Assembly: GCA_949592205.1 (NCBI GenBank)
Contig: CATIUR010000004.1
Span: 83,675,337-83,739,336, forward strand
Source: Helichrysum umbraculigerum
Taxonomy: Eukaryota; Streptophyta; Magnoliopsida; Asterales; Asteraceae
DNA length: 64,000 nucleotides
Direction: 5' to 3'
Positions 43,685-54,203 of the stretch are shown in pieces (within the stretch, counting starts at the first letter, position 1; each line of letters opens with the position of its first letter). Under the pieces are notes generated by a model. The model saw only the letters and a list, made by a program, of their open reading frames with translations, did no database searches and had not been told where the DNA came from. A program made the translations under genes and the position numbers.

Positions 43685-44977
43685 AAGATGAACATCAGCC
43701 CAGAACCCAGCGACTGTCGACATTTTCCCACCAAAAACTCAAATCTAACTCATTTGTAAGCTATAAAATCGTGTTTTCCCCTTAGTAATGGACATATATA
43801 CACTTGAATAAACCGTTAATATGTAAAAATAAGCTAAAACGAGAGGTTTCGACTGTAACACCCCCAAATTTAATGATTTGCGGAAGCTTGATTTGGGTGT
43901 TACTAATCAATAACAAAGCACAAAGATCAATAGCAAACGACTCTATATGCGTCGTTTTAACAAAATATATTGATAACTGAAATGTTTACAACATTTAAAG
44001 CTTTACAAAGCTCGAGTTTAAATAAAATGAGATTTCAGTACATAAGTACTTGTACAAAATATACTAATGCAAGAAAATCTCAATCGTCTGTATGCTGACT
44101 CGAGCTAAGGTCCTGAAGCAGAAACATCCTACTGCTGGGTACCTGCGATATATGCTAAAAGGTCAGCTAGAAAGCTGGTGAGCTCACAGGTTTGAAATCA
44201 GTTAATATAGTATGAACCGCAAGATTTAAATAAGGAATTGCATCCAGCAATTAAATAATGAATTGCATCCAGCAATTAAATGATAGTCATCGTGTATACA
44301 GCCATGAGCACATAGTTGAGCTTAACTCGAGGGCCGGGTCCCCTATAGAGAATTCCGGGCGAGGTGCCTCCACGAATGCCTAATCCACATTCGTCTTCCC
44401 AAATATTAGTACGTCCGTTTACCCGGTTAGTGCTTGCTAACCCGGACGAGGTGGGTCAATCCTATATGGTACCATATACTAATATTCACGCTACAACGTA
44501 TTAACAACTATGCTGACGGAGGACTTTAAAATGATTAGTTTCGAAAAACTCACGTAGTATATGAAAAGTTGGTACTTGCGTTCACATGTTAAAAGTTGAG
44601 CAATATATCACACCCCTGAGTAAAACAGTAAAAGAGGGGCTATGAGACTCACCTGAGTCTGAATGCGTTTACACAAACGTAAGTTGATTAGCCGAATATG
44701 AAGTCCAAAGACTTGTAACCTGAGGGTGTCCACGACACGCGATGGTTATAATCATGATTGGGTATCTCAAAAGATCACCCTTGTAGTTGTTACACAACTA
44801 TATATATGTCCAAATTACTACGATTTGGTTGATTTGTTAAGTGTTTGAAAACATGTACGGCCCGTTGGTGACGGATTTGTAATAATAATCTCAACTATTA
44901 TTATTGTGATTTCGTGGCGTTTTACTTTGAAAAATATGTTTCGATTGTGTTTTAGAAGCCGTTACGGAATCTAAGTA

Positions 44978-45075
44978 CGGGGGTCCGGGGGCAGCGCCCC
45001 TGGTAGCGGGGTCCAAGGGGCGGCAGCCCCTGGCGGGGTCCAAGGGGCAGAGCCCCTGGCTGGGGTCGAGCTGGG
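44978..45075. repeat. GC-rich hairpin block in LTR C
   Basis: Near-identical to the block in LTR B, with three hairpin units. A short stretch just after it (GCATCTGGGATCTGAATTCG) is duplicated at about 45070-45125. Confidence 0.9.
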
Positions 45076-45178
45076 ATCTGAATTCGGGTAAAATCGCATC
45101 TGGGATCTGAATTCGGGTAAAATCGAGTGATAAATTTCGAGTCTCGACACTTAGTAAAAATCTGAGTTTTCTGTGTTT

Positions 45179-45462
45179 TGCGACACAATATGCGACACAA
45201 AGGTAGTTATGCGACACAAGGGTTGTGTCGCATAGGAATGCGACACAATGTCTATGCGACACAATGGTTGTGTCGCATAGATGCGAGATGCTGATTCAAC
45301 AGCGACATAGTGATTGTGTCGTATGTTGTATGCGACATAGTGGTTGTGTCGCAAGACTTGCGACACTAATTATCTGGTACGACACAAGGTACGACACATG
45401 AGGTTTTATACGACACAAGTGGCAAAATACGACACAACATGCGACACAAGGCTTGTGTCGCA
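45179..45462. repeat. Inverted word cluster in LTR C, TGCGACACAA
   Basis: Same word as in LTR B, with at least 14 copies. Several 9-10 bp inverted pairs surround 3-nt loops (for example around 45210 and 45260). Confidence 0.9.
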
Positions 45463-46356
45463 TGGATGAACACCAGCCCAGAAAGTCCGGCTGTTAATGT
45501 TTTTCCGGCCAAAATTCCGTTTTAAACTCGTTTTTAAGCTATGAAATCGTGTTATATACTTAGTAAGGGACATATATATGTTGTATAAACAACCACAAGT
45601 GAAAAATACTAAGATTCGAGAGATTTCGGGATTTTGTCGGAAACTTACAATTTGCCGAAATGAAAATCCGGAAAGATAGGATGATAGATCGAGATGTCGT
45701 GGTCGTTTTGTTCCAAAGAGCCGAGATGATCCAAGCGAGTTTAGTATGTTTATTTTGCGATTTTAACGAGTTTGGTGGTTTTTCTTTTTAGAGAGAAAAG
45801 AAAAGAGAGAGAGTGAAGGAATGGATGAAATGAAGAAAGAAAAGTGGGAGGTGGGGTTTATCCCCACTTTTCCAGTTTTCGCCCCGCGTTCCGTGTGGTG
45901 TTCGTTTGCTCCGTCGTTTAACGTTAAACAATTATTTACATTTTAATTATAAGTTTTAAAATACGATTTATTACGCGACATATTGTTTAAATATTTTACA
46001 ATTCGATTTATATTTGAGTTATAAAATGTAAGTTTGTTTATTTAGTTTGTGCGTTTTAAACATTTTAAATTGTGTACGTTCTGTTTGTACGATACGATTG
46101 AATACGAAATATTATCATAATAATATTTTTGACATAAAGTGTTATTTAATAAAATTGGTCACCAACATCCGTATTAAATTGAATCGAAATACATTCGATT
46201 TAAGTTGCGTACGATTTAATCAAATCGCATTTTCGTATATATTCAACAATATATATAATTCGATACATTAATTAGCCTAACACAGAACTAATTACATGTA
46301 TTAACATCTGATTAGGCACTAATTACTAGTCCTAATTTGGCGGGTGTTACATCGAC

Positions 46357-47103
46357 TGTTGTCGGAAAACTTACAAAGTGGCGAAATGAAAATCCGAAAA
46401 GATGGAAGTGTAGATCGCGTCGAGGCGGTTCCTTTTCCGTAATTATTTTGATGATCCGAGGTGTTTCGGTGGTAGTATTTGGTGGTTTAGTGTTGTGGTT
46501 TGGTGATGGAACTTTGAGAGAAAAAAGGGTAAGAGAGAGAGGGTGTAGGTGGTGAAAATGAAAGGGAAAAGAGGAAGTGGGAGGTTAAGTCTCCCATTTT
46601 CAGTCTCCGTCCCGCTCCGTGCGGTGTTCGTTTTCTCGGTCTTTTAAACATTAAATAATTATTTTATACGTTTAATCGTATGTTTTAAAATACGAATAAT
46701 TGTTTAATATTTTCGTTGAAGTATTTAGCCAAATACTTATTAATTGAGTTATATAATATAACTTAACTTGTTTCGTTTTGTTTGTGCGTTTAACATTTTA
46801 CTCGCGTAATTATTGATTGTATGTTATGAATTGTGTACGAAATATTATAAAATAATATGTTTGGATCTAATTGTATCTTTAAATAACATTGTATTATTTA
46901 AATTAAATTGTTCACCAACGTCCGTATTTAATTGATCGAAACACGTTCGGTTTGAAACTTGTACGATTTAATTAAATCGTATTCTTGTATATATATTCAA
47001 CAATATATATATTGATACATTAATTAGTCTAACACAGAACTAATTACATGTATTGAAACTTGATTAGGCACTAATTTCTAGTCCTAATTTGACGGGTGTC
47101 ACA
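46357..47103 (-). repeat. Solo LTR B, distal part
   Basis: Resumes exactly after the TCGAC duplication. On the minus strand it carries a CT-rich block (46517-46590) of the kind found near LTR transcription starts. No gene. Confidence 0.85.
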
Positions 47104-48156
47104 ATTACAAAAGAAATGCATAAAATCTCCAAGCGTGTAAATGCATGCGACTCGAGCTAGTAAGCAATTCCTGCTTGGCCATCCTACTGTTGCTGTGTAC
47201 CTGAGAATGCATCACTAAAAGTGTCAATCAAAAGGTTGGTGAATCTCACAGGTTTGCAGTAAATAGTTAGTTTGAACACATCAAGTAGTAAAAGTGTTTG
47301 TACAGTTTTAACCAAGTAGTAAGTAATGATTACACGAATGCAATCCGGTTGATATACATTGCCATGAGCATCATAGTTGAAGCTTAACGTGTCAGTAAGG
47401 TACAATTAAGTACAAGTAATGTGCCCCCCGTGAGTGCAAATCCAAACACACTCATAAGTAAAGAGTAAGAAACGCCCGTTTATACAGTACGGTTCGTGGT
47501 AGTGCGTGCTACCCCGGGCGGGGATTGTCAGTCCCATATGGATCCATATACTAAAACTCGCGCTTATCCTATAATTAACAACTATGATTCGGAGGCCTTC
47601 AGTGGATTAATCGTAACTCATGCAATTCAGTATATCAGTAAATCTGTAAATCTGTAAATCTGTAAAGTAGTAAATCGGTACATGTGTTCAAGTAAAACAA
47701 GTAATGCATCTCACCCCTGAGTGAAAACAGTAAAAATAGGGGATGTGAGACTCACCCGAGTCTAGTGAGTACGTATATGAAATCAACCAAGTAAGGCGGA
47801 TGTAAGTCCGTGTATCGGTTCTCAGAACCCTGCAACCTTCTGACGCCTGAAACGTACAAGGTTGTAAGTAAAGAAGTAAATAAGTTGGTGTCTTAAAAGG
47901 TCACCCATGCTAGTTGTCCACTCAACCAGTAAATGTCTGAGTGTTTGTTTAGTGATCCGTTTGTAGTTTGAAAACAAGTATGGCCCGTTGGTGATGTTAT
48001 GCGATAATAAGTTCTGAAAACATTGTTATTATGTTTGTCTCATTACAACTTCATAAAGTATGTGTAATTGCACGTTCAAGTATTCTTGTATAAAATTCGG
48101 TTATCGTATGCGTTCAACACTTAGTGTAACAAAAGTATTTACCAGTTTCCTGGATG

Positions 48157-48221
48157 ACGGGGGTCCGGGGGCAGCACCCCTGGTAGCGGGGTCCAAGGGG
48201 CAGAGCCCCTGGTTGGGGTCG
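48157..48221. repeat. GC-rich hairpin block in LTR A, shortened
   Basis: Two hairpin units instead of three, in the same position relative to the repeat cluster as in LTRs B and C. Confidence 0.85.
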
Positions 48222-48344
48222 AGAACGCATTTGAAATCTAATTTTGGTGTAAAATCAAGTGATAAATCTTAGTTCATATTAGAGCTTTTTATTACTGAAT
48301 TTAGGTTCGAAAGACAAAGTGGGCTCCGAACCGAGTTGGGTTCG

Positions 48345-48545
48345 CAGCATAGAACCCGACTCGCAGGCCAACTCGACTCACATGTCAACTCGGCTCACAG
48401 GTCAACTCGACTCGCAGGTCAACTCGGCTAACAGGTCAGTTCGGTTCGTAGGTGATTTTGGTTCGCAGATTGGCTTCGCGAGTCGAGATCTCGGTTCGAT
48501 TCGTAGGACGACCGAGATCTGGGATCTCGATTCGCAGGACCAACT
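48345..48545. repeat. Short repeat cluster in LTR A, AACTCGRCTCRCAGGTC
   Basis: About six degenerate copies of a 16-17 bp unit, then GGTTCG and GAGATCTCGG words. It occupies the position that the GCGAC cluster holds in LTRs B, C and D, but with an unrelated word. Confidence 0.8.
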
Positions 48546-49468
48546 GTTAGCAATTTTTAGATGGGTTTCGATTTTTAAAGCATTTTTAATGGGATTTTCG
48601 GGCATAATCTTGTTGAGTAAATGTTCTAGCATGTAAAACAAAGCTTTACAAGTAATCTAAAAGTGTTTTTACGTTTATTACCTCAAAAACAAAAACGAAG
48701 AAGATGAAGATGGAAAGCTTGAAATGGTGATCCTCGTGCTTGTTCTTGATGATGATGACGAACGATTCTTGGTGGTGGCGTTGCTGCTACTGCTGCTGCC
48801 GTTTTAGTGTGAGAAAGAGGGAGAGAAAGGTGTGGTAGAGAGAGGAAGTGACGGTGGTAAATGAAATGAAATGAAGAAGAAATGAATTAAAAAGGGGTTT
48901 GGGTCACTGGTTGGTTTGGGTTCGGGGGTGGGCTGACCCATTTGGGTCTCGGTCTCATGAACTCTTCCCTCGAATTTGCGTTACGTTCCGGAGTCAATTA
49001 AATGTTATTTCACTTTATTTGACTAATATAATATGTTTCATCAACGTTTTTAAAACACGATATTTTAAATGGAAGTTTTATTCAAAGTGACGTATTTTAA
49101 ATTACAAAGTTATAACTTGGTTTTATTTTGTCTGTCGGGCGCGTTTCACATGTTTTCGTCGTGTGTGGTAATGTTTTAAACAAAATGTACAATTTTGTTA
49201 TGTTATAAACATAATATAAAGTAATGCTTAATGTTATTAAATAATTCCATATTATTTAATAAAGTTTCACCAATGTCCATAATGTGTTGTTAGATTTTTA
49301 TCTGACACCGTTTATACGATTTGTTCAAATAGTATACGGGTATATTCATATAAAATCATCATATACATAATTAACTAATTACTGTACTTAGTCCTATTTC
49401 GTACTAAATACACTTAATAAGCACATAATTAGGCACAGTAACGATGCCCTAATTTAGCGGGTGTCACA

Positions 49469-49503
49469 TTCTCCCCTTGTTAAGAGAATTTCGTCCCGAA
49501 ATT
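49469..49503 (-). promoter_or_regulatory. Element A PPT and hairpin
   Basis: On the minus strand: hairpin AATTTCG-GGA-CGAAATT (49503-49487), then ACAAGGGGAGAA directly before the 3' LTR at 49468. Confidence 0.85.
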
Positions 49504-49746
49504 TGTTCTAAGTAGTAGTCTGTATGCTCAAGTAATCATCAGTAAGTCATCTAAGAATGGCGGCGAGATATGTTAGTGATGAATTGTCTGTATCATGGGG
49601 TCTTTCTCACCTTGTTAGGATGATGTCCCACCGACAAAGAGTTTCGATGTGTGTCGACCATGTCCAAAGGACGGGGTCAGTCGGTAATTAGAGTGCAGCT
49701 ACAGTGTGTACTAATAGCCTACAGTAATTCGTAAAGTCTACTGTGT

Positions 49747-50789
49747 TTATAACGTCTGTAATAGTTGTTGGGTCATAGAGTAAACTAACTCTATTAGTAT
49801 CGTGTAGGATTTCAGGAGGTGGCGTGGCGACGTACCTATGGTATTGCTACAGTATGTAGAGGTTCCAGCACGAGTGTTTCCCTTTTTGTTGTTATCCTTC
49901 GTAGTCAGTGACGGGCAGTTAGCCTTGAGGTGCCCAGTGTTTCCGCATTCGAAGCAATCCTTCAATGCTTTAGAGTCGGTATTTTTAGGTGCAAACCTAC
50001 AGTCCTGGACTCGGTGTCCATAGGTCTGGCATCGACGGCAAGGAGTACCACAGGTCCGGTGTGGTGACGATTACATATGGAACAGAGGGGTTGATTTCCT
50101 TTATAGGCTTTCCCCTTAGATCCAGCAGTGCGAGTTTGAGTCATTTTTGCCCTTTTTGTTCGGGGCTGAGTAAAGTCTGTGTTGGCGCTTTCTCCCGGAT
50201 TCCTTTTGAGGTTTGCCGGTTGGGCTTCGGTATCCTTTTCAACAGGAATACTAGCTTGAGTTGTCTGTGATACAGAGTTAGAAACCAACTGGAGTACACT
50301 TCCCAGAGTTGGGCACAGGAACCTTAATTGTTCCCAATAGAACTCTAGAGTTCGCAGGCGCAACCCCTGCTCGAGGGCGTGTTGGTGCAAATTGGTGATT
50401 TCCTCCTGAACAGTAGCTAGCTGATTGCGCAATACATTTAGTGTTTCGTCTGTATGCTGGGAGTTGTTAGTGTTTACATTGACAATGATCGGAGGGGTAA
50501 TAGTGGGAGAAGTGGTGACAGTAGGAGGAGTGGTGATAGCGGCAGCTGGGGTATGGTCATCAGTAGCCGAGTTTGAAATGGAATTTGCTCGTGTTATTTG
50601 AGTAGCTTCTATAGCTACGAGTTGAGGTGAAATTTCTCCAATTCCTCCTAGGCATGCCATTTCTTCCAAAGGTTATTTGATCACTGTCTCGGTGTCACTT
50701 TTGAGAGTACGTAGGTAAGGAAACATTGACTGCTCCTCCTCAAGTTGGTCGTCATTCGACATGTGGCTGTCAGTGGAGTAGCTTGTCAT
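49747..50789 (-). pseudogene. Element A second zinc-knuckle protein, homologue of 30469-31314
   Basis: The ATG at 50789 has the same context as in element E (GTAGGAAATGAC) and opens MTSYSTDSHMSNDDQLEEEQS, similar to the E protein. An in-frame TAA lies at 50673-50675. The frame then runs through a Thr/Pro-rich part, a heptad-like coiled coil (LNVLRNQLATVQEEITNL), a basic patch (RTKRAKM) and the first knuckle (CSICNRHHTGP). A one-base loss near 50058 moves the second knuckle (RRCQTYGHRVQDC) to another frame. The third (CFECGNTGHLKANC, about 49960-49920) follows. Conservation of coiled coil, basic patch and knuckles in two diverged elements supports a once functional protein. Confidence 0.75.
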
Positions 50790-50799
50790 TTCCTACGAA

Positions 50800-51262
50800 A
50801 TGGGTGTTTTGTTAAAACGATGTTTTAATGATGACATTAAGTATTGTATAATGGCAAGTATGAGTTTTGAAGTATAAAATTTGAATTCTGGCGAAGGCAA
50901 TAAAAGTACAACCGGTTCCCTCCAAACAGACAATTTGCAGCGTAAAGTTCGGACATATGACGTGTAAGGATGATAGTTCCATGGTTCCCGGTCTCAACCA
51001 GTGTGAGATGTATGGAAAATAGTCTGTTTGTTAAGTTCATAGTGTAATTACGTATCACACCTATCAGCCTATAAGTAGTTTGCTTATCCAAGGTTGTGCC
51101 TAAAATCTATAGCAATATAGGGAACATTGAGTAATTGGTAGGATTTAGCAATCAAGTAGTATAGAAGCAATTAGGTTGATTAAGAGTGAATCGTATCCAC
51201 ATCCACTTTAGGGTCTTGATGATTGTTTCTAGTGTTGATGATATAAGCTTCTCCCGTGCATT
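50800..51262 (-). other. Element A interior, gag end and spacer
   Basis: Near the D insertion (51262-51180, minus) lie remnants of the Gag tail: GEAYIINTR...HQDP corresponds to GETYQDP in E. The rest shows no clear coding sequence. Matches to the protease relic in E could not be established by eye. Confidence 0.5.
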
Positions 51263-51421
51263 GTTGTTGTAACACCCGGTCAAAAAGTCAAATTTCACGC
51301 CGATTTTAAACTTTGAATAATTACATTTTATAGTTCAAGTGAAATATTTTTATTAAAAATACTTACAAAATAACATAACCAAATTATAGATTTAAAGTAA
51401 TAAATCTACATTTTAATCAGG

Positions 51422-51428
51422 TATAAAA
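51422..51428 (+). promoter_or_regulatory. TATA box, element D
   Basis: TATAAAA followed about 80 bases later by a CT-rich tract. The start of transcription should fall near 51450, inside the hairpin at 51442-51466. Confidence 0.6.
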
Positions 51429-51441
51429 TCACGGACATTTT

Positions 51442-51466
51442 GTACTGTGGTTGGAGACCACAGTAC
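51442..51466 (+). promoter_or_regulatory. Perfect 9-bp hairpin at the predicted start site of D
   Basis: Arms GTACTGTGG and CCACAGTAC around a 7-nt loop. Present unchanged in the 3' LTR (57673-57697). Could be an initiator-region operator or a cap-proximal RNA hairpin. Confidence 0.6.
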
Positions 51467-51907
51467 ACGAGTTAGGGATATGAGTTCAAATAAAAACCCA
51501 AATCCCTCCTCATTCTTTCTCATTCACCACATTTCACTCTCTCTCTCCTCTCAACTTTTCTCTCATCTCTCTCTCTACAACCTACCACCACACCACCATC
51601 ACCATAATCCGCCAAAAACCACCGTCAAACGACCTCCAATCTCAAAGCTCCTTTAGGGAAAAACGATCACCACTCAACGATCTACAATCCTATCTTTTCG
51701 GATTCTCCTCGCGCGGATTTGTAAGTTTCCGACAATTCTTGAAATCTCTCAAATCTTTGTTATTTTGCTTGTTTGCAGTTTAGATAAGCTTAAAATACTT
51801 AATTATGGGTTGGGTAAAAGAATCGGACTCAACGGAGGCCGGAAAACTCGTTTCCGACTCAAACTCCGGCGAACAGTCCGCTACGTCCCAGGGACCAAAA
51901 ACAGTGT

Positions 51908-52129
51908 TGCGACGTCGCAGCCGACGTCGCAGCCAACGTCGCAAAAACATCTCAACGTCGCATGATGCGACGTAACACCCTACGTCGCAGTAAATCTTAA
52001 ACGTCGCACATTGCGACGTAACACGCAATGTCGCATTAAATTGCGACGTCGCACATAGCGACGCAAGACCCTACGTCGCATCTGACGTCGCAGTTGACGT
52101 CGCATCTGACGTCGCATCTGACGTCGCAG
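51908..52129. repeat. Inverted word cluster in D 5' LTR, TGCGACGTCGCA
   Basis: About 18 ACGTCGCA or TGCGACGT words. The first is a perfect 12-bp palindrome TGCGACGTCGCA (51908-51919). The final part is a tandem of 12-bp units ending GACGTCGCA; the 3' LTR copy (58139-58348) has one unit fewer, the only length difference between the two LTRs. Confidence 0.92.
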
Positions 52130-52265
52130 AACCTTAAAAACCTATGTTTTTCACTAAGTATTGACAACCAAATTTTCCCACTCGATTTTACCCGAATTTG
52201 GATTTCGAATGCGTTTTCTTTAAAGCAAAGTAGTAGAAATAAAAATTTTCCAAGCTGACCTGGCA

Positions 52266-52360
52266 GCTCGACCCCAGCCAGGGGCTCTGCCCCTTGGACC
52301 CCGCCAGGGGTTGCCAATCCTTGGACCCCGCTATCAGGGGCGCTGCCCCCGAACCCCCGT
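52266..52360. repeat. GC-rich hairpin block in D 5' LTR
   Basis: AGGGGCTCTGCCCCT and AGGGGCGCTGCCCC hairpins separated by TTGGACCCCG spacers, in the opposite strand sense to the blocks in A, B and C, as expected from the opposite orientation of D. Confidence 0.9.
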
Positions 52361-52649
52361 ACACGGTCTTTAAAACCAAGCGACAAACAAACATTCGAAC
52401 GACTTAATTGGTCAGACTATTTGATCTCGTACTTATACAACCTCACGTGTTTAGGACACTAGAAGGTTACCATTTGGACGACGCGCGTATCATCGTATCG
52501 TTAACAACTCACAGGTGAGTTTCATAGCCCCACCCTTTCAACTGTTTTACTATTTTCGGGGTGAAACACATGCTCAATTGCTGTTTTCAAATCATATTAA
52601 CAATCGTTTATAATTTACAACTATTTATATTACTGTATGTAATACGAAA

Positions 52650-53745
52650 TGTGTAATACTTAGGAATTACACCCGCAATATTGTTTTAGAACAATATCAA
52701 TACTTAACCTAGATAGGTTACAATTGTACCCGGTTAGGTCGTTGGAACGATTACCAACACATAACTTGATTTAGTTATCACAATCTTTTGGCCATATTGT
52801 CACGGGACAATATCATTGAATACATTAGAACTAGTTAGTTCTACCTACACTAAACAACATCTGTACTGTTACAAGTTTAGTTATTCTTTAAGAACTAAAA
52901 CTGTCAACACACTTCATTATCACTAGAATGGGAACCGAACTTGAGTGAACATTTTCCCAAGACTCCGTTATATATACTTTCTAGGCTTTAGGCTAGGAGT
53001 ATACAATATTATCACAAGTTAGTACAGACTTCTTATATCCATACTACTCAACTGGTGACGACTCTGGCTCAAGATGTAATCCAACCAAGGATGGTCCCCC
53101 GGCCCAGGATGTAATCCAACGTGGGGGTGTCACCTGATGAATATCTACATACTATTATACGATCTACTTAGTCAGGCATGTCGAGTACTGCTGGCTCTCA
53201 AACAACTTAGTCGGGCATGTCGTTGTACTGCCGGCTCAATTACAAATTGCTTGCGAGCAACTTCAAAAACGATGCCGCGGTATTGCAGCGGGCACCAAAC
53301 GATGCCACGGTAAAGTGGGCACAAAACGAAACCATGGTATTGCAGTGGACGAAATTTCAATCAATGGATCAGCGGGTTATACTCGGGATTCACAATAAGT
53401 TAACGGATCGGTGGTGCTGCCACGCGAGGCCGTTAGCTCAATTCATGTCCGGGTTAGCTTATGCTAATCGGGTAAACGGACACGCTAAACGTTCAAACAT
53501 AGATCTGCGGATCTACAATCACTTGTTGCTGGATGCAACACCTCATATATTAAATCATAGTTCTGCGGGACTACAGTTACTTACCATCATATGACGTGGT
53601 CATACAGTTATTTGGTTACAACTTAGGCAGGTATTGCCTCCCGTTATACACTTACTCGTACCAGATAGGTATTCAGGCTCGGTATGCCTCAATTATTGTG
53701 TACTTAGGTACAGACTACAATTGCTTAGGTATTAGATACCTAAAC
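52650..53745. repeat. Mini-hairpin array in D LTR
   Basis: Many short perfect inverted repeats with different stems but similar size. Verified examples: 52678-52697 (8-bp arms ATATTGTT/AACAATAT, loop TTAG), 52705-52720 (TAACCT/AGGTTA), 52739-52750, 52761-52778, 52794-52813 (8-bp arms ATATTGTC/GACAATAT), 52826-52843, 53247-53260, 53501-53514, 53524-53540, 53625-53639, 53700-53711 and 53725-53743 (8-bp arms TTAGGTAT/ATACCTAA). The same array is in the 3' LTR. Confidence 0.75.
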
Positions 53746-54190
53746 TTTCGAATTACACATTGGTAATTACAACTACAATTTGTTACAAATCAGAATCGTG
53801 GATTTTGAACAATTTCTAAAAACATACAAGATTTATACTTTATGTATTCAACTAACAAACCTATGAACTCACCAGCTTTATAGCTGACCTGTTTTAGCAT
53901 GTGTTCTCAGGTGCCCAGCAGGATTAGGATTACTACAAGATCTTACTAGTTCGAGTCGCATATTTTCAACAAATGGGACTACACTGCATTTACTTTCATA
54001 TTTTCAAATTATGTATTTGGAATTTGTTGTTAAACTTATAACGTTGTAAACATTTTTATTTACGAAATGTATAACCATTTTCAAACGTCTCATTTAGAGT
54101 CGTTCATTATGTATCTTATGCTGTGATATTTGATTTAGTAACACCCGACCCGACAGCTTCCGCAAACCGAAATTTGAGGGTGTTACAGAT

Positions 54191-54203
54191 TGGTATCAGA
54201 GCC
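54191..54203 (+). promoter_or_regulatory. Element D primer-binding site
   Basis: TGGTATCAGAGCC three bases after the LTR, initiator-Met tRNA type. Confidence 0.92.

Larger units (their letters stand above)
42322..43848 (-). repeat. Solo LTR B, middle part
   Basis: Continues LTR B after the CACTA element. It holds the GC-rich hairpin block (43236-43333) and the GCGACACAA word cluster (43408-43684). Sequence is collinear with 44085-45640 in LTR C. Confidence 0.85.
43854..46351 (-). mobile_element. Solo LTR C, 2498 bp
   Basis: Starts TGTAACACCCCC and ends GGGTGTTACA, flanked by TCGAC (43849-43853 and 46352-46356). A complete LTR with no interior, inserted into LTR B of the same family. Confidence 0.93.
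39112..47103 (-). mobile_element. Solo LTR B containing a CACTA element and solo LTR C
   Basis: Outer ends TGTAACACCCCC (39112) and GGGTGTCACA (47103) are flanked by ATTAC (39107-39111 and 47104-47108). Removing the CACTA transposon and LTR C leaves about 2512 bp, close to LTR C alone (2498 bp) and collinear with it. There is no internal region, so B is a solo LTR of the same family as C. It is read minus from its TGTGACACCCG start and its homology to A. Confidence 0.9.
38916..49468 (-). repeat. Element A 3' LTR, split by solo LTR B
   Basis: Two pieces, 38916-39111 and 47109-49468, total about 2.56 kb. The join is proved by the copy at 63080-63300, which runs straight through the B insertion point. 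It contains a GC-rich hairpin block (48157-48221), a repeat cluster (48345-48545) and, on the minus strand, a CT-rich block (48807-48850). It ends TGTGACACCCG next to the PPT. Confidence 0.92.
51268..54187 (+). repeat. Element D 5' LTR
   Basis: Starts TGTAACACCCGG and ends GAGGGTGTTACA. Order inside: TATA box (51422), start-site hairpin (51442-51466), CT-rich block (51505-51590), word cluster (51908-52129), GC-rich hairpin block (52266-52360), then a long stretch rich in mini-hairpins (about 52650-53745). ORFs predicted in it are not supported. Confidence 0.95.

Noticed and set aside
44891..45262. ORFs across the GC block in LTRs B, C and D
   Set aside because: Present in several frames and strands at once because hairpin repeats lack stops; not coding.
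51908..51919. TGCGACGTCGCA as a CRE/bZIP (TGACGTCA) enhancer
   Set aside because: The core differs from TGACGTCA, the clusters lie downstream of the predicted start, and other elements use GACAC instead of GACGT.
53217..53594. 125-codon ORF in the D LTR, repeated at 59436-59813
   Set aside because: Identical in both LTRs simply because the LTRs are near-identical; it lies in the hairpin-rich LTR part, has no recognisable domain, and its composition follows the repeats.
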